Of a DNA stretch of 64,000 nt, positions 17,517 to 27,200 are shown piece by piece (position 1 is the stretch's first letter; each line of letters begins with the position of its first letter). The translations under genes were made by a program, and so were the position numbers. Under the pieces are notes generated by a model, which saw only the letters and a program-made list of their open reading frames with translations, ran no database searches and was not told where the DNA came from. Source of the DNA: Caldilineaceae bacterium (lineage in GTDB: Bacteria; Chloroflexota; Anaerolineae; Caldilineales; Caldilineaceae); the NCBI GenBank assembly GCA_022842065.1, contig JALHQH010000020.1:124001-188000 (forward strand), read 5' to 3'.

Positions 17517-17855
17517 ATGGCAAAGGTATTCAGCATTTTTCACTTTGAACTCCACCCCGGCGTAGACGGGGCAGCTTTCGAACAGTTTGTCAATGAGGAA
17601 GTCTATCCAGCCACCGTACGTTCGGATCTGAGTATGTATGTGCTCAAAGGGGACAGAGGCGAACGTAACGGGAAATATCTGGCCATGTTCGAATTTGAGA
17701 GTGTGGAAGCGCGCAACCGGTACTGGCCGGAGGATGGTCTACCCTCAGAGGCCGGGCAAGCCTTTGTCGCCCCCTGGATCACGAAATGTAGCACGCTGGC
17801 GCAAACGACAGAGACAGGGGCCACTGTCACCGAGTATGTGGTGGTGGGAAAGTGA
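17517..17855 (+). CDS. Small conserved-type hypothetical protein, possible dimeric alpha/beta barrel
   Basis: A 112-residue soluble protein that I cannot assign firmly. Its pattern, KVFSIFHFELHPGVDGAAFE at the start, a middle DRGERNGKYLAMFEFESVEA and a terminal strand VTEYVVVGK, is that of a ferredoxin-like dimeric alpha/beta barrel such as EthD, ABM or Dabb proteins. ATG 17517 has aaaaggag 7-8 bases upstream, a strong site. It lies 70 bases after the SnoaL remnant and downstream of SARP-type operator B, and is convergent with a BTAD regulator. A role in handling the same class of small molecule is a guess from context. Confidence 0.7.
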   Translation: MAKVFSIFHFELHPGVDGAAFEQFVNEEVYPATVRSDLSMYVLKGDRGERNGKYLAMFEFESVEARNRYWPEDGLPSEAGQAFVAPWITKCSTLAQTTETGATVTEYVVVGK

Positions 17856-17858
17856 ATA

Positions 17859-17928
17859 CTACTCTTCCCGGAAGGTGTCAAAAGTAGACTGGTCCACGGA
17901 CAGTCTGCGACCCTTCCGGGAAGAGTAG
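17859..17928. terminator. Bidirectional cruciform-type terminator between convergent genes
   Basis: A 17-bp perfect inverted repeat (17859-17875 with 17912-17928, ctactcttcccggaagg) encloses a second small palindrome (agact...agtct around a gtcc-ggac stem). It starts 4 bases after the small gene at 17517 and 41 bases beyond the minus-strand regulator stop, as expected of a shared terminator, although T-runs are poor. Confidence 0.55.
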
Positions 17929-17968
17929 AGATGCCGGTTTCCAAGTTGACCTGCGTATAGCAGAAAGA

Positions 17969-20900
17969 TCATGCTTCTTGCACAATGATCTCGGCGATAA
18001 GCTGTGGCGGCGTTTTCTGCTGACCGCGGGCCTGGGCCACCGCGGCAAGTGCTGTCGGCAACTGCATTTCTATTTTGGCAACAAGTTGGGCGGCGCGTGC
18101 TTTATAAAAGGGCGAGACTTGGGGTTGCGCCATCAGGCTGGCAACGATTTCGCACGCAAGAGTTTGCTTTTGTATTACTATCGTCGGTTGATCCACGATT
18201 TCTGGCCGGTCGCATTCCTTACAAAGCAAATCTGCCCACAAACATAGAGCCAGCTGGCAATTGATCAAAAGGCGTGTTTGGCTTTTTAGCGTTGCTGTCA
18301 GTGCTTCTAGAAGATGTAAGCGGGCGAGCGAAAATTTGCCAAGCCCCAGTTCCGCCTGGCCCAATCCTGCTAGACAAGTTGCTAAAAAATGTGAGGGCAT
18401 CTGTCGCGAACGCTCAACCAGTTCCTGCAACTCACCCTCCGCTACCTCATAATCTTCGTTCCAAAGAGAGATTTCGGCATGGATCCCAACACCAACAAAA
18501 AGCGCCTCATTACTGCCGAGTTCGCGCGCACGTGTCACCGCTTCGCTTACTACCATCATAATCGTCTCACGCGGGAACTCGCCCACTATATACATGGCCT
18601 TCCCCAGTTCGGCAAGCACGAGGATGATGTGGTAGCGATCGTCTACCTGTCGGAAGGCCGCCAATGCTTCCTGAAAGTGGCCAACAGCCTCTTTATATTC
18701 ACCAAGGCTGCGTGCAATCGAACCGAGTCTGTGGAAAGCTGATGCAATGCGATGAGGATGGGCAAGTTGACGGCTAAGCACTAAACTCTGTTCCGCAAAC
18801 ACTCTGGCTCTTTGCTTTTCTGAGACAGTATCAAAGACAGAGGCTAGTGTATGCAGTGTGGTTGCAATTGCGACCTGATCGTCAAACTCCCGACTGAAAG
18901 CAAGACTCTCTTCCAAGAAGCTGACCGCAGCCAAGTCTCCTTTTTGCCAAATGGTTCTACCGAGAAATTCAAGACAAAAAGCTATCTCTTTTTTATCCTG
19001 AAGCTTACGTGCGATAGCCAAACTTGCTTGTAACAAGGGGTGTGCTTGTTCATAATGCGCCAAGCCCCAACAAAGCGCGCCGTGACGCGCTTGCAAACGA
19101 TTGCGCAGGTGTTGGGTGCTGGTATCTGCCGTGTGCTGCGCTAGCAGGTGGATTGCTTGTGTGAAAATCTCGATGCCTGCGGGATGCTGACTACGTGTCT
19201 GATAGTAATCGTAAAGACCCTCCAGCGCGCCATTGATCAACGTGAAGTTGCCTTGCCTGGCCGCCCATAACCAGCCATGCCGAATATTGGCCAGCTCTTG
19301 CTCAATTTCGTTGAGTAGTGCAGGCTGTTGGGCGCCCTGCAAGCCAGGCGTACGTTGCGTCAAAAAGGTGAGGTAATAGCGGCTGTGCTGCTCCTGTGCT
19401 GCGGTGTAATTGGTTAACGTCTCGGCTAATTTCTCTTCGGTAAATTGACGCAATAGTTCGTGGATCTGATAGCGGTCGGTTGGTACGCGCTGCAGAAAAG
19501 ACTTATGGATCAACCCAATCAAGTTCGGTAAGGTTGCCCCCGTGACGGCTTGCGCCGCCTCACGGGTAAAGCCGCCGCGAAAGACCGATAGCTGTTGGAA
19601 CACTGCCTGTTCTGTCTCCGTTAACAAGCGCCACGAAGTATCAAACACCGCCCGCATACTGCGTTGGCGCAACGGCAGATCATGCGCTTCACTGGCTAGA
19701 AAATCAAGATCGCGCGTTAGTTCGGCTGCGATCTCACTGGGCGTGAGGATCGTGATCCAACCGGCGGCCAGCTCAAGTGCCAGTGGCATGCCCTGTACCA
19801 GTTGACAGATCGTCATGACGGCCGGTGCATCGCCGCTTGTCATGGCATAATGAGGTTGGTTGCGTTGCACTGCTGCCAAAAATAATTGCACACTGCTATA
19901 GGTTGCCAGTTCAGCCACATCCGGTTGCGCGGTCGGGGCGGTTGTCATCGGCACAGCCAGCCCCTGCATCCAGTAGAGCTGTTCGCCCTGTAGGTGTAGC
20001 CGGACGCGCGAGGTGATCAGCAACTTAAGCTCGGATGCCTCATCGAGCAGTTGGCGCACAAAAGCGGCGGTCGACGCGTTGACCAGTTGCTCAAAGTTGT
20101 CGAGCACCAACAGTAGCTCTTTGTCCTGCAAGTATTGAAACAACTGCGTTTCGGGGCGTGCCTGGGGCTGAAAGGTGAAGGCCAATGCCTGGCCCACGGC
20201 AGCGACCAACTGCGCTAGCGTCTCCGCCCCGACTAGCCCCACAAAGACCACGCCATGCAAGAAGCGCCGCTGCTGCTCCCCGTCTACACCGCGGGCGGTC
20301 TCCAGGGCAAGGCGCGTCTTGCCCATGCCACCTGGCCCCACCAGGGTAATCAGCCGACAGGTCGGGTTCGTCAACAACGCGGTCAGGTCGGTCAATTCGT
20401 CGGCCCGGCCGATAAAGGGCGTTGTGGCCGCGGGGAGGGGTTGGGTGGTTAGCTGCGCAATGGCGGCCAGCTTTGCGCGTAGCCTTTGGGTGGCGCGCGC
20501 CGGCGCAACCCCTAACTCCTCCTGCAAAGCACGCCGGCAGCTTTCATAGTGGGCCAGAGCCGCAGCGGGCTGTCCGGTACGCGCCAACAGGAGCATGACT
20601 TGGCGATGGGCCGCCTCGTGCCAGGGGGCCAGCGCAACCGCGCGGTGGGCATAGGACAAAGCCTGGGAATAAGCCCCTTGGGCGGTGTGCTGGTCAATGA
20701 GGCGGTCGAGGAGCTGCAGCACCTGCTGTTGCCACTGTTCCTGTTCGCGCCGCAGCCAGCTTTCCAGTTCAGGGGCGTTGTCAAGATAGACGCCGTCCAG
20801 AAATGGTGCCCGATAGAGGTTAACCCCTTGAGTCCAGGTGGTGAGATCATGCTGCGCCACCAGGTCAATAAAGTTGTGCACATCGATCGTCACCGGCGTG

Positions 20901-21175
20901 GTGGGTTGAAAGTGAACGGTGTGCCGATCAACCACCAGGAGGTCGGGGAGTTTACTGGTTAGGTCATGCAGGGTGCGGCGTAGTAGCCCCAGCGCTTGGC
21001 TCTCGCCGACATCGGGCCAGGCCAAACCGGCCAGTTGCGCGCGCGTAACGGGCCGGTCGTTGCAAATCAGATAGGCCAGGAGGGCGAGCGCCTTCTGCGA
21101 CCGAAAGTCAGTGAGACGTACGCCGTCGCGGCGAATTTCCATCGCCCCAAAGAGGCGAATGTCGAGGGTGCTCAT
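17969..21175 (-). CDS. Large BTAD-ATPase-TPR transcriptional regulator, copy 2
   Basis: A 1068-residue SARP/AfsR-like regulator. The N-terminus MSTLDIRLFGAMEIRRDGVR leads a winged-helix region (LAGLAWPDVGESQALGLLRR) and BTAD up to about residue 240, ending in EELGVAPARATQRLRAKLA. The STAND ATPase has PFIGRADEL and Walker A GPGGMGKT near residues 279-286, and LLLVLDNFEQL as Walker B. The C-terminal half is TPR-like (KEAVGHFQEALAAFRQ). The start at 21175 has aaagga about 8 bases upstream; the frame extends 24 codons further but without a better site. It is convergent with the gene at 17517. Its upstream spacer contains operator C, so autoregulation or divergent control is possible. Confidence 0.9.
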   Translation of the reverse strand: MSTLDIRLFGAMEIRRDGVRLTDFRSQKALALLAYLICNDRPVTRAQLAGLAWPDVGESQALGLLRRTLHDLTSKLPDLLVVDRHTVHFQPTTPVTIDVHNFIDLVAQHDLTTWTQGVNLYRAPFLDGVYLDNAPELESWLRREQEQWQQQVLQLLDRLIDQHTAQGAYSQALSYAHRAVALAPWHEAAHRQVMLLLARTGQPAAALAHYESCRRALQEELGVAPARATQRLRAKLAAIAQLTTQPLPAATTPFIGRADELTDLTALLTNPTCRLITLVGPGGMGKTRLALETARGVDGEQQRRFLHGVVFVGLVGAETLAQLVAAVGQALAFTFQPQARPETQLFQYLQDKELLLVLDNFEQLVNASTAAFVRQLLDEASELKLLITSRVRLHLQGEQLYWMQGLAVPMTTAPTAQPDVAELATYSSVQLFLAAVQRNQPHYAMTSGDAPAVMTICQLVQGMPLALELAAGWITILTPSEIAAELTRDLDFLASEAHDLPLRQRSMRAVFDTSWRLLTETEQAVFQQLSVFRGGFTREAAQAVTGATLPNLIGLIHKSFLQRVPTDRYQIHELLRQFTEEKLAETLTNYTAAQEQHSRYYLTFLTQRTPGLQGAQQPALLNEIEQELANIRHGWLWAARQGNFTLINGALEGLYDYYQTRSQHPAGIEIFTQAIHLLAQHTADTSTQHLRNRLQARHGALCWGLAHYEQAHPLLQASLAIARKLQDKKEIAFCLEFLGRTIWQKGDLAAVSFLEESLAFSREFDDQVAIATTLHTLASVFDTVSEKQRARVFAEQSLVLSRQLAHPHRIASAFHRLGSIARSLGEYKEAVGHFQEALAAFRQVDDRYHIILVLAELGKAMYIVGEFPRETIMMVVSEAVTRARELGSNEALFVGVGIHAEISLWNEDYEVAEGELQELVERSRQMPSHFLATCLAGLGQAELGLGKFSLARLHLLEALTATLKSQTRLLINCQLALCLWADLLCKECDRPEIVDQPTIVIQKQTLACEIVASLMAQPQVSPFYKARAAQLVAKIEMQLPTALAAVAQARGQQKTPPQLIAEIIVQEA

Positions 21176-21315
21176 CGACGATTTTCCTTTGTCGCTTAGA
21201 TCGTAACGCTTAGCAGAACGGAACTGACTGATATCGCGACAACACAAAGCGTATGCTCAGCCGCCGGATGGGTAGGGAGGACGGCGCTAGGATCTGCCTC
21301 CCAATCACTCTACGT

Positions 21316-21345
21316 AGAGGACGTTGAGAGGACGATTATATTGTA
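21316..21345 (+). promoter_or_regulatory. SARP-type operator, copy C, with -10-like element
   Basis: Two copies of agaggacg at 21316-21323 and 21327-21334 are spaced exactly 11 bases. A tatatt hexamer at 21337-21342 and attgta at 21340-21345 sit where attgta and tgta sit in copies B and A. It faces the AraC remnant and the secreted protein gene, and also lies 141 bases ahead of the divergent BTAD regulator. Confidence 0.6.
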
Positions 21346-21365
21346 GCGTATACCTGAAGAATCAC

Positions 21366-21480
21366 CAAACACTAGATAATATTCAGAATAATTTGGGGCC
21401 ACGACCTGTAGTAGTTAGTGTCAATTCTGGACTACTGGATATTGTGTAATTTTCTTACTCTGAATATTATCTACTGTTTG
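21366..21480. mobile_element. 115-bp palindromic MITE-like element
   Basis: Arms of 26 bases (21366-21391 and 21455-21480) pair with three mismatches; the best part is a 19-bp stretch tagataatattcagaataa with one mismatch. The loop of 63 bases contains a further partial palindrome (gtagtagtt with gactac). It is much more AT-rich than its surroundings, which suggests an inserted miniature element. No transposase is present in the window. Confidence 0.45.
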
Positions 21481-21525
21481 ATGGAATGTAAGGACAGTCG
21501 CTGCGATTTGTTATTAAGCGTCTTG

Positions 21526-21640
21526 CCTGGTAGGGGTACCTGACTTTATCCTTTGGCGTGACACCAACCGCCTTTCTGCCGGTGCGCAAGAATCGACAAA
21601 AGGAGCGCAAGAATGTAGAAGACGCAACCCTACTGATTCG
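21526..21640 (+). pseudogene. AraC-family gene reduced to leader and C-terminal tail
   Basis: Bases 21526-21549 match the leader of the AraC gene at 6464 (taggggtacctgacttta against tagggatacctgacttta at 6430-6447). After a junction, bases 21554-21618 match the gene's last 20 codons: they translate as FGVTPTAFLPVRKNRQKERK, close to FGVTPGALLPKPQEWTKAAQ, and FGVTPTAF is a typical AraC ending. Similarity continues a little past the stop (gaagacg...accct). Almost the whole coding region, about 900 bases, has been lost. Confidence 0.65.
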
Positions 21641-21717
21641 TTAGACTAGGGACCCAAGCCAAAACAATCGGTGGTGCTTGACTTGAGGAATTTTGTAGAA
21701 GAAAGGAAATCAACACC

Positions 21718-22176
21718 ATGTTCACCCAAACCGTTCGCCACCCCCTATATCGCTGCTTGCTGGCATTCACCCTCATTAGCCTTTGTGTGATGGGAAGTGT
21801 CACCCTCTCTGCCACTCCAGTCGATGCCGGCGACTTCGTGCCCTTGAAAGGGCGCTTTGCCGGCGCCGGTGCTGACTTCGCCGGCAACTTTACCCACCTC
21901 GGCAAGTTTCAAGGCGTGGCCGATCTGGTTGCCTCGACCGCCGTCTGGACCGCTGCCAATGGCGATACCATCACCAACCAGACCACTTCCTTTGTGTTGG
22001 TCGAGGAAGTCACCCCCGGCACTTTCCGTTATGAACAGAGCCTGGTCATCACCGGCGGCACTGGCCGTTTCGCTAACACCACCGGTAGCGCCACCGCGAC
22101 AGGGCTGATCAACGTGGTCACGGGGGCGTATGATGGGAAGTTGACGGGGACGATTTCACGGCCTAATCGCAAGTAA
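21718..22176 (+). CDS. Small secreted beta-rich protein of unknown function
   Basis: A 152-residue exported protein. A signal peptide spans about residues 1-38 (CLLAFTLISLCVMGSVTLS, with cleavage probably near VDAGDF). The mature part is short beta strands: FAGNFTHLGKFQGVADLVAS, TFRYEQSLVITGGTGRFANT and GLINVVTGAYDGKLTGTISR. The GGTGRFANTTGSATATG stretch is reminiscent of allene-oxide-cyclase-like or dirigent-like barrels, but I cannot confirm a family. ATG 21718 has gaaagga 9-10 bases upstream. The DUF3237 gene follows after 12 bases, so the two are co-transcribed. An extracellular small-molecule binding or isomerising role is speculative. Confidence 0.75.
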   Translation: MFTQTVRHPLYRCLLAFTLISLCVMGSVTLSATPVDAGDFVPLKGRFAGAGADFAGNFTHLGKFQGVADLVASTAVWTAANGDTITNQTTSFVLVEEVTPGTFRYEQSLVITGGTGRFANTTGSATATGLINVVTGAYDGKLTGTISRPNRK

Positions 22177-22188
22177 GGAGACTCACCC

Positions 22189-22647
22189 ATGTTACCCTAC
22201 GAACTCAAACACCTCTTTTCCTACAGCGCCCAGTTACACGCACCCGAAATTATCGGTCCCGTGGCCGAGGGGATGCGGGCCAACTTTTATGTGGCCAGTG
22301 GCGAAGTCAGCGGTCCACGGGTACAGGGCATTCTGCGTCCCGTTGGCGGCGATTGGATTACCGTGCGCAGCGATGGTGTAGGCATTCTCGACGTGCGCGC
22401 CACGGTCGAAACTCATGACAATGCGCTGATCTACCTCTGCTATTCAGGCGTGGCTGACTTGGGTCCAGATGGCTACCAAAACTTTGGCCGCGGCGAGTTG
22501 CCGCCCAAGATTTCGATCCAGGCGGTCATGCGGACGCAGACGGCCCATCCAGCCTACCAATGGCTCAACCGCCTGCAATGTCTGAACATTGGTGAAGTCG
22601 ACTCGGCGCGTCTTGTGGTTAGCTATGATGTATACGCTGTCCGTTGA
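22189..22647 (+). CDS. DUF3237 family protein
   Basis: A 152-residue protein of the DUF3237 family, a beta-barrel domain. Characteristic segments are EIIGPVAEGMRANFYVASGE at about 23-42, GPRVQGILRPVGGDWITVRS, then LDVRATVETHDNALIYLCYS and the C-terminal YQWLNRLQCLNIGEVDSARL. It starts 12 bases after the secreted protein, with aaggag 9 bases before the ATG, and is followed after 22 bases by a SAM methyltransferase. The family is widespread in genomes with aromatic metabolism but has no established reaction. Placement in a four-gene run (secreted protein, DUF3237, methyltransferase, hydrolase) suggests one pathway. Confidence 0.85.
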   Translation: MLPYELKHLFSYSAQLHAPEIIGPVAEGMRANFYVASGEVSGPRVQGILRPVGGDWITVRSDGVGILDVRATVETHDNALIYLCYSGVADLGPDGYQNFGRGELPPKISIQAVMRTQTAHPAYQWLNRLQCLNIGEVDSARLVVSYDVYAVR

Positions 22648-22669
22648 CAACGATTGGAGAAGACTTCCT

Positions 22670-23521
22670 ATGACCACCGATCAACTATCACAACCCACGC
22701 CAACCCCGTCGGCACAGCCGGAAATCTACGCGCCCGGCTACGATTCGGCCTTTACCCATCAATTACATGCGCGGCGCACCGCCCAGCAACAGGGCCAGTG
22801 GTTTCTGCCCTATCTCCAGCCGGGCATGACGTTGCTCGATTGCGGCTGTGCTACCGGATCGATTACGGTGGGCTTGGCCGCGGCGGTGGCACCGGGTCAG
22901 GTGATCGGCGTTGATCGTGCCGTTGCCGAGATCGAACGGGCACGGGTCAGGGCTGCCGCGGTGGGTCTACCCAATCTACGCTTTGATGTTGGTGACATTT
23001 ACCAACTCGCATTCCCGGACAACCACTTTGATGCAGTCTTTTGTCACAATGTCTTGGAGCATCTGGGCGACCCCGTGCGCGCTTTGCGCGAGATGCGCCG
23101 CGTCTTAAAGGTCGGCGGGGTGATTGGCGTCCGCGATTTAGACATGGGCGGCATCCTGGTCGCCGCGCTGGATGAACGACTAGAGCGCTTCTTCGCCATC
23201 TTTGAAGCTGATTATGCCGGGGTTGGCAGTCATCCCCGCTTGGGGCGCGCGCTACGCGGGCTGGTAACGGCGGCGGGCTTTGCTGTGATCGAAGCTTCCG
23301 CCTCTTATGATTACTTCAGCACGCAGGAGCAGTTGCAACTGGTAAGCCACATCGGGTCAAGCCGGGTGAAGGATGCCGAATTTGTCGAACGCGTGCTGGC
23401 GCGTGGCCTGACGACGACGGCCGCGTTGGCCGCGATGCATGAAGCCTGGTTAGCCTGGCCCACCCGCCCGGATGCCTTCCTTGCTAATTCACATGGTGAA
23501 GTGGTTGGGCGAAAAGCGTAA
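22670..23521 (+). CDS. Class I SAM-dependent methyltransferase (UbiE/Coq5-like)
   Basis: A 283-residue methyltransferase. SAM-binding motif I is LLDCGCATGSITVGLA at about 54-69, the acidic loop is VIGVDRAVAEIERAR, and motif II-III reads FPDNHFDAVFCHNVLEHLGD followed by LREMRRVLKVGGVIGVRDLD. The acceptor side (last 110 residues, with ASASYDYFSTQEQLQLV) is specific and unassigned. ATG 22670 has ggagaa about 9 bases upstream; the frame extends 5' into the DUF3237 gene and was not used. It is 13 bases from the following hydrolase. Likely substrates are small aromatic or quinone-like molecules, as for most of this clade. Confidence 0.85.
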   Translation: MTTDQLSQPTPTPSAQPEIYAPGYDSAFTHQLHARRTAQQQGQWFLPYLQPGMTLLDCGCATGSITVGLAAAVAPGQVIGVDRAVAEIERARVRAAAVGLPNLRFDVGDIYQLAFPDNHFDAVFCHNVLEHLGDPVRALREMRRVLKVGGVIGVRDLDMGGILVAALDERLERFFAIFEADYAGVGSHPRLGRALRGLVTAAGFAVIEASASYDYFSTQEQLQLVSHIGSSRVKDAEFVERVLARGLTTTAALAAMHEAWLAWPTRPDAFLANSHGEVVGRKA

Positions 23522-23534
23522 TAGAGGCGAGAAG

Positions 23535-24209
23535 ATGATAAAGCCCTTTGTGCTTGTCCATGGCGCGTGGGTCGGCGGTTGGTATCTGCGTGATATCGCC
23601 AGGGTGCTGCGCGCCGCCGGTTATGAAGTATTTACCCCGACCCTCACCGGGCTGGGTGAACGGGCGCATTTAGCGCATCGGGCGGTCGGCCTGGATACGC
23701 ATGTGCAAGATATTGTCAACGTGTTGTTCCATGAAGATTTGTGGGCGGTGACTTTGGTTGGTCACAGTTATGGCGGCATGGTGATCACGGGGGTGGCCGA
23801 AGCGATGCCTGAACGGATCGGTCAACTGATCTACCTCGATGCGCTGGTGCCAAAGCACGGTCAATCTGCCGGCGATTTAGCCCCGGCCTTTATGCCCTAC
23901 TTTGAAGCAGCGGCCCGGCAGGCCGGCGACGGCTGGCAGGTGCCACACGATCCGCCCCATCCGCGCAAGCTGCCGCATCCCCTCAAAAGTCTGCAAGATC
24001 AACTGGTCCTCACCCATCCGCTCGCCGCTCAGTTGCTGCGTACCTATGTACTGTTTACCGCGAGTTCATTTGCCTTTGCGTCTGTCTTTGCCGAGATTGC
24101 GCACAATGTACGAGCCGAAGGCTGGCGTTACCGCGAACTGGCAGTTGAGCACATTGCCCCCGAAACTGATCCGCAGGCAGTGGCCGAGTTGTTGCTTGAA
24201 CTTGCGTAA
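23535..24209 (+). CDS. Alpha/beta hydrolase
   Basis: A 224-residue alpha/beta hydrolase. The oxyanion segment FVLVHGAWVGGWYL occupies residues 5-18, the nucleophile elbow GHSYGG has Ser78, and the last histidine, in VEHIAPETDP, probably completes the triad. The loop TPTLTGLGERAHLAHRAVGL is typical of small-ester hydrolases related to plant salicylate/hydroxynitrile-lyase-type enzymes and AB_hydrolase_6 members. ATG 23535 has gaggcgag 4-11 bases upstream. It ends the four-gene run and is convergent, only 6 bases apart, with the stop of a BTAD regulator. Ester hydrolysis on the product of the upstream methyltransferase would make chemical sense but is inference. Confidence 0.85.
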   Translation: MIKPFVLVHGAWVGGWYLRDIARVLRAAGYEVFTPTLTGLGERAHLAHRAVGLDTHVQDIVNVLFHEDLWAVTLVGHSYGGMVITGVAEAMPERIGQLIYLDALVPKHGQSAGDLAPAFMPYFEAAARQAGDGWQVPHDPPHPRKLPHPLKSLQDQLVLTHPLAAQLLRTYVLFTASSFAFASVFAEIAHNVRAEGWRYRELAVEHIAPETDPQAVAELLLELA

Positions 24210-24215
24210 GATCCA

Positions 24216-27200
24216 TCAATAGCAGGAGTAGATCTGCTGCAACGCGCGATGAACGGGCACGGCATCCCAAAACGATTGGCGCAAGGTGGCGTCGGCGATC
24301 TGGTCGGCATAGCGCTGTAACTGTGCATAGCCGGCGGTCAAAACCGCACCGGCCCGCTGATCCCCGACCGCATGCAGCACGCGGTAGGCAGCCAGGATGG
24401 TAAAAAATGGTTCATTGAGCCCAACCGTGCCATTGTGCTGCAGCAGGGGCAAGATCGCTTCAATTTGCGCAAAGGCTAGCTGCGTCTTACCATCAGCCAG
24501 CGCAACGAGGGCCAACCCCGCCCTCGCCTCGGCACCGATCACCAGATTACCCAACTGTTGATAGATCGTATTGGCCTGTGTATAAGCTACTGCGGCTGCG
24601 TCCCACGCTTGTAAGGCGGCGTGGGCATGGCCCAACAAGAGCAGCCCGTTGGCCTGCAAGAGTGGCGTGCCCAAGCGCTCACTCAGTTGCCGCGCGGCGG
24701 TCGTATCAGCCACGACCGCCGCATAGTCACCGGTTTGATCGGCCAGCGTGGCGCTCGTCAAACGCGCTACGAGCATCAGCCAGGCAGACTCCTGTAAAAG
24801 CGGGCTTTGAAAGACGCGCGCCAACCACTGTCGCGCCGTGGGATAAGCGCCCAGAAAACAGTAGAAACGGGCGCGCAGCAGCGTGCAATGGAGCTCTTCC
24901 ACGCTATAGCCAAACCGGGCCAGTTGACCTGCGGCCCGACAGAAGTACTCATCGGCCAGCGTATACTCACCCAGCATGGCCAAGGTGTCGCCCAGCTCGG
25001 CCAATGTTTCGCCCTCGCCCCAGTGATAGCCCAGGTCGTGGGTGACCTGGAGACACTCCTCATAAAGGGGGCGGGCGGCGATATAGTCGCTCATCCGGCG
25101 TAATAAATTGGCCAGGTTGATGCGCCATTGCACTTCGGCCAGCCGATTATTGAGGCGGCGACAGATGATGATGCACTGATCAAAAGCCGCTTTAGCCGCC
25201 ACAAAATTGCCCGTTTCCGCTTCTGTGGCACCCAGCCAACCGTGTGCCATATACTCGACATCATCGAGCAAACTGAGCGTGGCTTTGTCGGGCTGATACG
25301 TATCAAGCAGGCGCAGCACTTGGCTAAACTGTTCCCGCGCTTCGCGATAGCGCCCTTTCCGATAGTAGCCCTGGCCAAGGATTAGCCACCCATATGCCTC
25401 GCCTTCCATGCTATCATGTGCTTTGCCCAATTCGATCGCCTGTTGCGCCAGCGTCATGCCTTCATCAAATTTGCCTTGCTTCATCAGCGCACTTGCCAGA
25501 AAAGCCAATAACTTACTGCGGAGCGGTTGCGGCGCGGGTGACATAGCCCCCTCGCTAGCAAAGGGGACAGTCTCCAGTACGGCGGCCGCGCGCCGGAACG
25601 CATGGATCCGCTCATCAAGCAACCCCGTCAACTCATAGTAGCGCATTAACGCATTGACGCCGTTCGCCAGGAGGGTAATATTGGCGGTGGTCACCGCGTG
25701 CGCCCACGCGCTGCGAATGTTGTCCAGCTCTTGCTGAATCTCGGCGGACGCCTGGCGTGGTTCATGCCGCGCCAGTTGCCATTCCCGCTCGGCAAGCCAG
25801 GTGAGGTAGTACGCGCTGTGGCGCGCTTCGACTTCGGCACGCTCTGCGCGGCGGGCATCTAACTGTTCAGCACCAAACTGGCGTAACAGTTCGTGGACTT
25901 GATAGCGGGCAGCGGCGGTCTGGGTGTAACTGACATAGAGCAGTGATTTGTTGACGAGATTGATCAGGCTGCGCAGCCCTGTGCCCATAATGGCCGCGGC
26001 GGCTTCACGCATAAAACCACCACGAAAGATCGACAGCCGGGAAAACGTTTGCTGATCTTGTTCATCCAGTAGCTCCCAAGACCAGGTAAAGACCGCGCGC
26101 ATGCTGCGTTGGCGCACCGGCACATCGGCCCAGTCCGTGGCGAGAAAGTCACTGTGGGCCTCAATTTCGCGCGCGATTTCGGCCGGCGCGAGCCATTCAC
26201 ATTGGGCGGCGGCCATCTCCAACCCCAACGGCATCCCCTCCACCAATTGACAGATGTGTAGCACCGCCGGCAATGTCGCCCCGTCAATGTGGAAGGCCGG
26301 GTTGACTCGCCGCGCACATTGGCTGAACAGGCGCACCGCATCGTTCGCCAGCCCAGTTTCGAGGGCTTGCGTGCGCTGAAAGGGCAGCGGTTGGACATGA
26401 TAGAGCTGTTCGCCCTGGAGGTTGAGGCGCGCCCGCGACGTTGCCATGATCTGCACCCCCGGCGCGCTTGCGAGCAGATTAACCACCATGCTGACGGTAG
26501 CGGGGAGATGTTCCACATTATCGAGGATGAGGAGCAGCTCTTTTGAACGCAGAAAATGCAGGAGTGATTGCTCGACATTGGCGCCAGGTAAATTGAGATC
26601 CAAGGCGCTGACAATGGCCGGTGCGAGCACCGCCGTGCTGGCGAGCGGGGCCAGCGAGACAAAAAAAACGCCATCGGCATAGCGGTCGCTGATCGTGCGC
26701 GCGACTTCGAGCGCCAAGCGTGTCTTGCCCATCCCCCCTGGCCCAATCAGCGTCAGCAGCCGGCACTCAGGTTGCTGTAACTGTGCCACGATCTCGGCGA
26801 CTTCCCGGACGCGGCCGACAAAGGGGGTAAGCTGCGTTGGCAGATTATGCCGGCGTTGACCGCGATCGGCACGCGTCGGTTCCGTAATGGTCGGGGCATC
26901 AGCAACGGCGGGCACCGCATCTACCTGCCCGACCTGGGGCAGCACAACTGCTGCTGCCGGTGAAGGCTGCACCGTCAACGGGGTGCTGTGCTCGGGCAGC
27001 AGTCCATCGCGGATCTGCTTATAGAGGAGGGTGGTGGCGTTGCTCGGTTCGACCCCCAATTCGGTCTGCAACACCTGCCGACAGCTATGGTATTGGGCGA
27101 CAGCCGCAGCCCGTTGCCCCTGGCGCACCAGCACGCGCATGAGCTGGCGGTGCGCTTCCTCGCGCCAGGGTTCTAAGACTAATTGCTGCCGGGCATAGTG

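Larger units (their letters stand above)
21176..21717. other. 542-base structured spacer
   Basis: No intact gene is present. In order it holds the leader of the minus-strand regulator, a repeated cgcttag (21193 and 21207), SARP-type operator C (21316), a 115-base palindromic element (21366-21480), an AraC gene remnant (21526-21640) and the leader of the secreted protein at 21718. Confidence 0.7.
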
